Positions 16,732 to 23,467 of a DNA stretch of 64,000 nucleotides are shown here, piece by piece (positions within the stretch are counted from its first letter, which is position 1; every line of letters begins with the position of its first letter). The notes under the pieces were generated by a model. The model was given only the letters and a program-made list of their open reading frames with translations, made no database searches and was not told the origin of the DNA. This stretch comes from JBKBKC01 sp046294265 (GTDB lineage: Bacteria > Pseudomonadota > Alphaproteobacteria > Rhodobacterales > Rhodobacteraceae): the NCBI GenBank assembly GCA_046294265.1, contig JBKBKC010000004.1, positions 124,001-188,000 of the forward strand, in the 5' to 3' direction. The translations under genes were made by a program, and so were the position numbers.

Positions 16732-18831
16732 TCAGAACCCGCCCGGGCTCATCAGCGACTTCTTGATCTCGGTCTTGCGCTGCTCCTGCGTCGCGGTCAC
16801 GCGACCGGTCTTGGGGTTGCGCACGGCGGCCTTGGTCGGCTGCTGTTTCGCTGCGGCGGGCAGGATCGCCTGGGTTTTGCCCGCGACATAGACCTTGGCC
16901 ACCCGCACTTCGCACACGACCGTCGGTTCGCTCTTGAGTTGCGACACCAGTGCGACCGAGGGTTCCAGGCTGTCGGGCACCATCCGCTTGGCCAGGAAAT
17001 AGCTGGTCAGCGCCGTGCGCGACCCGGTGCCCCAGGACCCGTCCACCTTGAGCTGATAGCAGCCAAGCCGCTGCAGTTCCGCCTGTGCGTCGCGCGCAAG
17101 TGCCCTCGGGTTCTCGTCGATCACGATGCCTGTGTCATCCAGAAGCCGCGGGTCGATCGCCGCCAGCAGGGCACGGCCTGCATCGTTGTCGGCCCGCACC
17201 TCGTTGCCCGACACCCGGTCGCGGTCGCCGCTGACAGCGTTGAGTTCCAGGATCCCGCGGGTTTCCCAGGTGAGTGCCGCCACGCGCACCGGCGGACCGA
17301 TGTCGCTGCCCAGCGGCGGGATGCCCTGTTCCGTCGGCAGGCCTGACACGACAGTTTCGGGGATCATGGCGATCACCTCGGGGGCGACCGGCACATCCGG
17401 TGCGCCTGCCACGACAAAGGGCGCCTCGGGCTCCGGCAGGGCGGTCACGATGGCGGGGACTTCGGGCGCCAGTGTCGGAGCGGCGGCCACAACGGTCGGC
17501 GTCTCGGCGGTCGGCGCAGGCGCAGGCGCCTCCGCCACCACGGCGGGGGCGGTTTCCACCACGGCTGGGGCTTCGGCCACGACGACCGGTGCCTCCTCAA
17601 CCACGGTCGGCGCCTCTTCCACCACGACCGGCACTTCTTCCACCACGGTCGGGGCCTCTGCCACCACGACCGGCGCCTCCACCCCTGCGGGCAGGTCGGC
17701 CACCACGACAGGGGCCTCCACAACCACCGGCGCCTCGGCCACCACGGTCGTGCCGACGGTCACCCCGGCATCCACGATTTCCAGCGAGGAAAGGTCGGGG
17801 CCCGCCTCTTCCACAACCGCGGCTGTCACCACGCTGCCCGCCCCGATCGTCACGGTCACATCCTCTTCGGCGGCAATCACGAAATTGGCCTGGGCGATGG
17901 CGATTGCCGCATCCGCGCGCTGCAGCGAGTCCTCGGAAAAGTTGGACGCGCGCAAAAGCGCGATGAATTTTGCCCGATCCTCGGGCGACAGTGCGGCCAG
18001 AAGCTCGTAATCCGCCTCGGACAGTTCCTGCTTGGCGGCTGCCGGCGGCGCCGAGAAATAGAACTGCTCGCGCAGTGACGACTGGTCCCACGGGGTCTGG
18101 CGGCGCAGCGTCGCATCCTCGACCTCGTTGCGCACCTTGATCATCATGTCCGAGACGGACAGGCCCGGGGCCTCGATGTTCTTCAGAAGGGCGGTCGTGA
18201 AGGGGCTGTTCAGCGCATCACCCGCGCCGTCATAGGTCACCGCTCCCGGTTCGGTGGCGAATGCGACAAAGGTGCCCACGCCGGTCTGCAGCCGGGCCAG
18301 ACCATCCGCACTGCCCGATCCGCGCACCGACTGCGGCACGGGGTCGTTGCGGCAGGCATCAAGGAAGATCAGCGTCTGCCGCTTGCGGTCCTGCAGGCGG
18401 GCAATGATGCCGTCCAGGTTCCAGGTCTCGGTGCGGATCGCCTCGCGGCTTTGCAACTCTGCGTCCACGGGGACGAGGTAATTGACGCCGCTCATCTGGA
18501 AGGCATGGCCGGAGTAGAAGAATACCGTGCTGTCGGCGGTTTCCGCGTCTTCGGCGAAGGCGTCGATGCGTTCCCAGAAATCGGCAGCCTTCACATCGGT
18601 CATCAGGGTGACCTCGAAGCCCAGCCGCGTCAGCGCCTCCGCCACGTCGCGGGCATCCCGCGCAGCGTTCTTGAGCGGCGATACGGCCGCATAGTCGGAA
18701 TTGCCAACCACCAGCGCAAGGCGGCGTGCCTCGGCCTCCGACAGACCGGAGGCCAGGAAAAACGCGGTCAGGGCCACAATCATCGGGGCGCGCTTGGGCA
18801 GGGCAAGGGTCATGCGATCTCGCGAAGTCAT
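16732..18831 (-). CDS. Exported caspase-like (C14) protease with peptidoglycan-binding domain
   Basis: A 699-residue protein. A signal peptide or anchor covers residues 15-34 (PMIVALTAFFLASGLSEAEA). Residues 36-260 form a caspase-hemoglobinase fold starting RRLALVVGNSDYAAVSPLKN, with the catalytic His109 in FFYSGHA and Cys160 in FLDACRND. A region of about 80 residues near the middle is made of Val-Pro-Glu-Ala repeats (APVVVAEAPTVVEEVPVVVE type). A C-terminal peptidoglycan_binding_1-like segment (AQAELQRLGCYQLKVDGSWG) follows. Most bacterial caspases are cytoplasmic; this one should be in the periplasm and bind the wall. The start at ATG 18831 is preferred; ATG 18813 and TTG 18849 are possible. 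It is divergent from the orphan gene at 19105. Confidence 0.85.
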   Translation of the reverse strand: MTSRDRMTLALPKRAPMIVALTAFFLASGLSEAEARRLALVVGNSDYAAVSPLKNAARDARDVAEALTRLGFEVTLMTDVKAADFWERIDAFAEDAETADSTVFFYSGHAFQMSGVNYLVPVDAELQSREAIRTETWNLDGIIARLQDRKRQTLIFLDACRNDPVPQSVRGSGSADGLARLQTGVGTFVAFATEPGAVTYDGAGDALNSPFTTALLKNIEAPGLSVSDMMIKVRNEVEDATLRRQTPWDQSSLREQFYFSAPPAAAKQELSEADYELLAALSPEDRAKFIALLRASNFSEDSLQRADAAIAIAQANFVIAAEEDVTVTIGAGSVVTAAVVEEAGPDLSSLEIVDAGVTVGTTVVAEAPVVVEAPVVVADLPAGVEAPVVVAEAPTVVEEVPVVVEEAPTVVEEAPVVVAEAPAVVETAPAVVAEAPAPAPTAETPTVVAAAPTLAPEVPAIVTALPEPEAPFVVAGAPDVPVAPEVIAMIPETVVSGLPTEQGIPPLGSDIGPPVRVAALTWETRGILELNAVSGDRDRVSGNEVRADNDAGRALLAAIDPRLLDDTGIVIDENPRALARDAQAELQRLGCYQLKVDGSWGTGSRTALTSYFLAKRMVPDSLEPSVALVSQLKSEPTVVCEVRVAKVYVAGKTQAILPAAAKQQPTKAAVRNPKTGRVTATQEQRKTEIKKSLMSPGGF

Positions 18832-19012
18832 ATGCTCAGGTCCGATCAATCCATCTATGTCTGAAAGGGTAGCGGTTTCCGGGGTGCGGCGCGAGTCGCA
18901 ATGGTGTTATCACGACAGCGCGATGGCGGTTTTTCGCGCGCCGCACCGCTTGGCCGCGCCGCAGGGCGATCTCTGCGCGACGGTGCGGCGGGATCGTTTC
19001 CGCCATCGGCGA

Positions 19013-19041
19013 TTGAAAAACCCGTCATCCTCGGCTATACG
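19013..19041 (+). promoter_or_regulatory. Sigma-70-like promoter
   Basis: TTGAAA and TATACG stand 17 bases apart, about 65 bases before the ATG at 19105. It fits transcription of the small exported protein and perhaps of the genes after it. Confidence 0.5.
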
Positions 19042-19104
19042 AAGGAATAGAGGGGCGGCGCTCCCGTTGTCATGCGACGGGAGTTGATTTCGAAAGGATA
19101 CCCG

Positions 19105-19542
19105 ATGTGCATTTCTTTCCGCTGCCTTGCCGTCCTGCCGATCGTGATCGCCGGTGTCCCCGCGCTTGCCGAATCGCCCAACGCACAATCCTTCATGCTG
19201 TCCGGGCTGGCGTCGTGGGACATCGCCATCGCGGGCGAGGCCGAGACGCCGATCGGGCACGATGAGCTTGTCCCCGTCCGGGAGCAGGCGCCGACGCGCA
19301 CAGGGCCGGAGGACTCGGTGACCGACAGCGTGATGGCAGAGCGTGGCGCGAGCGAGGCGGGCGCGGACGGGTTGCCGGAGGTTGCAACACCGGTGCTTGT
19401 GTCGGCCGCGGCAACGCCCCCGAAACCCACGCGCGCCGTGGCGACCCCTCGCGCAGCGGCACCCGTGCGCGCCCCTGCGGCGCCGCAGGGGCCGGGGCAG
19501 CGCAAGTTCAATATCCCGTGGCAGACGGGCGTGTTCCAGTAA
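19105..19542 (+). CDS. Small exported protein of unknown function
   Basis: A 145-residue protein with a signal peptide (FRCLAVLPIVIAGVPALAES, cleavage near ALA). The mature part is Ala/Pro-rich and probably disordered (ATPPKPTRAVATPRAAAPVR) and ends in the sharper motif QRKFNIPWQTGVFQ, which may be a binding tail. I do not recognise a family. The start at 19105 has AAAGGA eight bases upstream. It is preceded by its own promoter and followed by a hairpin terminator at 19582. The position between the caspase and the ExbB/ExbD genes suggests a periplasmic partner of that group. Confidence 0.7.
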   Translation: MCISFRCLAVLPIVIAGVPALAESPNAQSFMLSGLASWDIAIAGEAETPIGHDELVPVREQAPTRTGPEDSVTDSVMAERGASEAGADGLPEVATPVLVSAAATPPKPTRAVATPRAAAPVRAPAAPQGPGQRKFNIPWQTGVFQ

Positions 19543-19581
19543 CCTGCCCTTCCCCGTCGCTTCGTGAAACATGAACCGCCC

Positions 19582-19601
19582 CGCCCCGCACGGGGCGCTT
19601 T
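19582..19601 (+). terminator. Intrinsic terminator after the small exported gene
   Basis: CGCCCCG and CGGGGCG form a tight stem followed by CTTTCAG, 40 bases after the stop at 19542. The T-run is short. It separates this gene from the next promoter at 19605. Confidence 0.5.
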
Positions 19602-19604
19602 CAG

Positions 19605-19633
19605 TTGACAGAACGTCATGAAGCCGGACTAAT
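19605..19633 (+). promoter_or_regulatory. Sigma-70-like promoter of the exported-protein/exb operon
   Basis: A perfect TTGACA is followed after 17 bases by ACTAAT. The start of transcription would lie about 45 bases before the GTG at 19687. It probably drives the five genes from 19687 to 23440. Confidence 0.55.
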
Positions 19634-19686
19634 CTGCAAGCAAGAGGGCCTTCGGCCCCGCCCATTGACCGCAGGAGATTCTGACC

Positions 19687-20121
19687 GTGCATACCTTTCG
19701 TCACGCCACGGGCGCGGCCATGATCGCGCTGTCCGCCATTGTCGCCTCTGCCTTCGGGGCCGCCGCACAGACCGGCAATGTCGAGCTGGAACTGAACACC
19801 GCGCAGGACATCAACGATGGATGCCGCCTGACCTATGTGGCCACCAATGCCACGCAGGCCGGGCTGGAAAAGGTGTCCTATGAGGTTGCGGTGTTCGACC
19901 TGGATGGGCTGGTGCAGCGCTTGCTGGTGCTGGAGTTCGGCTGGCTGCCATCGGGCAAGACGCGCGTCGTGCAGTTCGACCTGCCGGAACAGACCTGCGC
20001 CTCGATCTCGCGCATCTCGGTCAACGGCGCGGTGGAATGCTCGTCGGCGCAGGGCGAACAGACCGTCTGCCGCGACCGTGCCCTCCTGTCCACGCGGGTC
20101 CGCACCATCCAGTTCAACTGA
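19687..20121 (+). CDS. Exported cysteine-containing protein of unknown function
   Basis: A 144-residue protein with a Sec signal peptide (ATGAAMIALSAIVASAFGAA, cleavage near AAA-QT). The mature part looks like a small beta-sandwich (NVELELNTAQDINDGCRLTY, KVSYEVAVFDLDGLVQRL) and has four cysteines (in DGCRL, EQTCAS, VECSS and TVCRD), suited to two disulfides. The start is GTG at 19687 with AGGAG seven bases upstream. No family is recognised. It is the first gene of a tight run with exbB, two exbD genes and the TolA-like gene, so it is likely a periplasmic part of that machine. Confidence 0.8.
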   Translation: MHTFRHATGAAMIALSAIVASAFGAAAQTGNVELELNTAQDINDGCRLTYVATNATQAGLEKVSYEVAVFDLDGLVQRLLVLEFGWLPSGKTRVVQFDLPEQTCASISRISVNGAVECSSAQGEQTVCRDRALLSTRVRTIQFN

Positions 20122-20164
20122 CCGGCGACGCCGCGCGCGGGGGATCGACCATGCCGATGCACCC

Positions 20165-20812
20165 ATGCTGACGACGGTCGGGGCGGGCCTTGATGGCGTG
20201 ACGCTGGCGGTGTTCGCGGCGCTGGCCGCGCTCTCGGCGCTCGGCACCACCGTCAGCCTTTACAAGGTCGTGCAGTTCGCCTTGCTGGGCCTCGGCCGCC
20301 AGCGCGCGGCCGACCGCATCCTGTCGGACTGGCAGGCGGGCCGCCACGACCAGGCCCTCGCCGCCGCCCGGTCCGCGCGCGGCGTCCTGTCCCGCGTCGT
20401 GCTGTCCGTGCTGTCCGCGCGCACCGAACGCCCCGACGACATCCCCTGGGCCGAAGAGATGGGTCGCCAGGCCGCGCTGGCAGAGCTTGGCCGGATAGGC
20501 CGCTGGATGCGCGGGCTGGAGGCCGCGGTGCAGGCCGCACCCATGCTGGGCCTCCTCGGCACCGTCATCGGCATGATCGAGGCCTTCAGCCGGCTGGCCG
20601 AAAGCACGGGAGGCGTCGATCCCGCGGCCCTTGCAGGCGGCATCTGGACGGCACTTTCCACCACCGCTGTCGGGCTGGGCATCGCGTTGGTGTTCTATGC
20701 CATCGCGATCTGGCTGGAAGGGCGGATCGACGCCGAACGGCAGGCGCTGGAGCAGGTGCTGTCGCGCGCGGTGCATGGCAGTTCGCGCAGCGTGGCGCCG
20801 GGTGCTGCATGA
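20165..20812 (+). CDS. ExbB/TolQ/MotA-family proton channel subunit
   Basis: A 215-residue inner-membrane protein with the three-helix layout of ExbB/TolQ: a first helix near residues 10-35 (AALSALGTTVSLYKVVQFAL), a cytoplasmic middle with EMGRQAALAELGRIGRWMRG, then helices around AAPMLGLLGTVIGMIEAF and IWTALSTTAVGLGIALVFYA. The GLLGTVIGMI and LSTTAVGLGIA blocks are the pore-lining family signature. It is not the Tol-Pal TolQ, which is encoded separately at 44992-45690. Its stop overlaps the start of the first exbD-like gene by 4 bp. With its two ExbD partners it should use the proton gradient to move the TolA-like protein at 21662. Confidence 0.88.
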   Translation: MLTTVGAGLDGVTLAVFAALAALSALGTTVSLYKVVQFALLGLGRQRAADRILSDWQAGRHDQALAAARSARGVLSRVVLSVLSARTERPDDIPWAEEMGRQAALAELGRIGRWMRGLEAAVQAAPMLGLLGTVIGMIEAFSRLAESTGGVDPAALAGGIWTALSTTAVGLGIALVFYAIAIWLEGRIDAERQALEQVLSRAVHGSSRSVAPGAA

Positions 20813-21252
20813 CCGCGCTCGCCGCAGCGCGCCCGCGGCGCTACGGCTTTCCCCTGACGCCGCTGGCCGATGCAATGTTCCAGCTTCTGGTCTTTTTCAT
20901 GCTGTCCTCCAGTCTCGCGCCCTATTCGCTGATCCCGCTGACCGGCGGGGCCGCCGGATCGTCGCGGATCGAGGGCACGGCGGCCCCTGCCGCCCCCGCC
21001 CCCGATGCGGGCGCGCGGGTGCTGGTCTGGCACCTGTCGCGCGGGCAGGTGCGCGCAGGCACCGAGGTCATGCCCCTTTCGGACATCGCCAGCCTGATCC
21101 CCGCCCTGCGCGCCGAGCCTGACATCGGCGTGCTGATCTTTCCCGCTCCGAATGCCACCGTGCAGGACCTTGCGCGGGTGACCGAGGTTCTGGCGCTCGC
21201 GGGCGTTGTTCGGGTGCAGATCGTCGCGGGCAGCCGCGCGGGCGGGGGTTAG
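20809..21252 (+). CDS. ExbD/TolR-family protein, first copy (Asp present)
   Basis: A 147-residue protein with a short cytoplasmic tail, one membrane helix (residues 20-38, LADAMFQLLVFFMLSSSLA) and a periplasmic ExbD fold. The essential acidic residue of the family is kept as Asp21 in FPLTPLADAMFQLL. The periplasmic part has VLVWHLSRGQVRAGTEVMPL and IGVLIFPAPNATVQDLARV, as in ExbD. It overlaps exbB by 4 bp and is 2 bp from the second ExbD-like gene. The linker is Pro/Ala-rich. Confidence 0.85.
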   Translation: MTALAAARPRRYGFPLTPLADAMFQLLVFFMLSSSLAPYSLIPLTGGAAGSSRIEGTAAPAAPAPDAGARVLVWHLSRGQVRAGTEVMPLSDIASLIPALRAEPDIGVLIFPAPNATVQDLARVTEVLALAGVVRVQIVAGSRAGGG

Positions 21253-21254
21253 CG

Positions 21255-21665
21255 GTGCCGCGCGCCCGGCTCCTGCCCCCGCCGCGCCGCCGCGCCGCCG
21301 ATTTCTCGCTGGCCATCGTGAATATCGTGCTGCTCCTGGTGTTCTTTTTTGTCATCACCGGGTCGCTGGTGCAGCAGGGCGAAACCCGCGTCGATCTGGC
21401 GCGCACGGCCGACCTGCCGCTGGACCGCCTGCCGCGCCCGCTTCTGTTGATCGACGCCGAGGGGCGGATGGCGCTGGATGGCGTGGACATGGCCGAGGAT
21501 GACCTCGCCGCGCGCCTGGCGCCTATGCCACCCGCGCTGTATCTCCTCGCTGACGGACGTCTTGCTGCGGATACCCTCCTGCGGCTGACCACCCGCCCGG
21601 ACCTTGCCGGAACCGCGCTCCACCTCGTCACGCTGCACGACAGCGCCTTTGGCAAGTTGCCATGA
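21255..21665 (+). CDS. ExbD/TolR-family protein, second copy (Asp replaced by Asn)
   Basis: A 136-residue ExbD-like protein starting at GTG 21255. The single helix reads LAIVNIVLLLVFFFVITGSL. Aligned with the family pattern, Asn23 stands where the proton-carrying Asp is expected, so this subunit should not conduct protons by itself. The periplasmic part (PLLLIDAEGRMALDGVDMAE, LYLLADGRLAADTLLRL) keeps the ExbD fold. ExbD works as a dimer; a mixed dimer with the Asp-bearing neighbour would have a single active site. Its stop overlaps the start of the TolA-like gene by 4 bp. Confidence 0.82.
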   Translation: MPRARLLPPPRRRAADFSLAIVNIVLLLVFFFVITGSLVQQGETRVDLARTADLPLDRLPRPLLLIDAEGRMALDGVDMAEDDLAARLAPMPPALYLLADGRLAADTLLRLTTRPDLAGTALHLVTLHDSAFGKLP

Positions 21666-23440
21666 CGGCCGGGGGGGAGGTTCCGCAGGCGGCGGCGGCG
21701 GCGCTCTGGCTGGGCGCGGGGGCGGTGGCGCTGCTCATCAACGGCGTCGCGGTGCGCGAGGGGATGGCGGCCTATGCCGCACGCAGCGCTGCCATGGCCA
21801 CCCCGCCGCCCGAAACCCGCCTTGCCGCCCCCCCGCGCATTCTTGCGGGCGAGGCGCAGGCGGCGGCGGTCAGCATCGCGCCCGCAACGGTTGAACCCGC
21901 GCGCCCCCCGGCGGACCGCCTGACCGCCGCCGCGCAGGATACGGCCCGCCCCGCCGCCCCGGCCGAACGTCTGGCGCCCGGGGCAGAGGCCGAACGCCTG
22001 GCGGCAGGGCGGACCGAGCCGCCCCTGGCCGCGACCTCCGCCGCTGTGGCGACCGCCGACCGGGCCGATACCGTGGCCCCGGTGGCGGCAAGCGGTGCGG
22101 ACAGGGCCAGCGCCGACGCGGCAGCCGCCGCGACCGCTGACCGGGTGGATGCCGTGGCCCCGGTGGCGGCAAGCGGTGCGGACAGGGCCAGCGCCGACGC
22201 GGCGCGCCCCACGGCCCCGGTTGCCGCCGCGCCCGCCATCGCCGCCGCCCCGCGTGTCGGGGGCGTGGCTCCGGTCTCGGCCGCACCGCCAAGCGCGGGC
22301 CTGCGCCCGCCGCCCTCCGTCGTTGAGGTCGCAGGTCCGACACGTCTGGGGGTAATCGCGGTCCCCGCCCCTTCTACCACTGCTGTCGAGGCGTTGCGAC
22401 CCGCCACCCCGGATGCCCCGACCCCCACCGCAACCGCCACGACCACCGCCCCGCCTGCCATCGCCGCCGCCGCCGCCCCGCCCGCCACCGCGACAGCCAC
22501 CACCGCAACCTCCACCGCCACCACCGCGACGGCCGCCGTCACAACGGCCACCGCCACCACCACCACCGCCGCGCGCGTCACGGCCGTGGCGCCCGCCGCC
22601 TCCGGTGTTCAGGCGGCGTCGCCGGCGGCCTCGACCGCCGCGCGCGTCGCCTCGGTGGCCGTCCCTGCGCCGCCCGCCCTTCCCCGCGGGGCCGAACGGT
22701 TGGCCGCCGCAGCCCCCGCGCCGGAGGCACCACTGCGGCCCGTCACCCCGCCGCCGCCCGAACCGAGGGCCGACCAGCCCGGAATCGCCGCCCCCGATGC
22801 CGACCTGCCGCCGCCCGAAACCACGTACCGCGATGTGCTGACCCTCCTGGCGGAAACCCCCGCGCCCCCCTGCTTTGCAGCCCTTCCCACCCTGTCCGAA
22901 GATGGCGAATTCCAGTTGGAGGTCTTTGCGCAGAGCGAGGCCGACCTCGCCATCTTCGCCGCGCGCCTGACCGAAACGCTGGGTCAGGTGCCCAATGCCA
23001 CACTGAAACCGGTCAGCCCCGCCCAATGCGCAGCAATCGACGCGCTGCGCGCCAGCCCCGCCTATCCGGCCTTCACCATCTATTTCGACCTGGCCAGCCG
23101 CGACATCGCCAGCGGCACGGCGCTGGAGGGGCGGATTGGCAATACCGGTGGGGGTATTCTCTCGTTTCTGGTGATCGACGATGAAGGGACGGTGCAAGAC
23201 CTGTTCACCTTCCTGAAGTTCACCGCAGGCGAGGCTCGGTTTTCCGTCCCCCTCAGCCTGACAGATGGACCTGTGGCGACGCGGCAACTGCTGATGGCGC
23301 TGTCCACGCCAGCCCTGCCGCGCACCGTGCTGGACATGAACGGTGCTGCGGCTGCCGACTTCTTTGCGGCGCTCGCAACGGAATTCAGCGCAAGGGCCAT
23401 GCGGGCCGATATGTCGCTCGTCGCCTTCAGCGTGCGCTGA
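21662..23440 (+). CDS. TolA/TonB-shaped energy transducer with a kinase-shared C-terminal domain
   Basis: A 592-residue protein with a membrane helix at residues 11-31 (LWLGAGAVALLINGVAV), then about 340 residues of Ala/Pro/Thr low-complexity sequence (APPAIAAAAAPPATATATTA type), then a folded domain at about 396-592. This is the layout of TolA or TonB, and the gene directly follows exbB and two exbD genes. The end domain is not TonB or TolA-III: it has Cys404 (PPCFAAL) and Cys456 (PAQCAAI), a GTALEGRIGN strand and RQLLMALSTP. The same pattern closes the Ser/Thr kinase encoded convergently 27 bp away. The function is inferred: an envelope-spanning arm moved by the Exb channel. Confidence 0.75.
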   Translation: MTAGGEVPQAAAAALWLGAGAVALLINGVAVREGMAAYAARSAAMATPPPETRLAAPPRILAGEAQAAAVSIAPATVEPARPPADRLTAAAQDTARPAAPAERLAPGAEAERLAAGRTEPPLAATSAAVATADRADTVAPVAASGADRASADAAAAATADRVDAVAPVAASGADRASADAARPTAPVAAAPAIAAAPRVGGVAPVSAAPPSAGLRPPPSVVEVAGPTRLGVIAVPAPSTTAVEALRPATPDAPTPTATATTTAPPAIAAAAAPPATATATTATSTATTATAAVTTATATTTTAARVTAVAPAASGVQAASPAASTAARVASVAVPAPPALPRGAERLAAAAPAPEAPLRPVTPPPPEPRADQPGIAAPDADLPPPETTYRDVLTLLAETPAPPCFAALPTLSEDGEFQLEVFAQSEADLAIFAARLTETLGQVPNATLKPVSPAQCAAIDALRASPAYPAFTIYFDLASRDIASGTALEGRIGNTGGGILSFLVIDDEGTVQDLFTFLKFTAGEARFSVPLSLTDGPVATRQLLMALSTPALPRTVLDMNGAAAADFFAALATEFSARAMRADMSLVAFSVR

Positions 23441-23467
23441 CGGTCCTCGTGCGCGCCCCGGACGGGA

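Noticed and set aside
18910..20250. Minus-strand frame of 446 codons
   Set aside because: Antisense to two small exported genes that have promoters, ribosome-binding sites and signal peptides; the product itself has no such features.
21068..23287. Minus-strand frame of 739 codons with very long Gly/Arg runs
   Set aside because: Shadow of the Ala/Pro/Thr-rich linker of the TolA-like gene; the Gly runs are the mirror of GCC/ACC codons.
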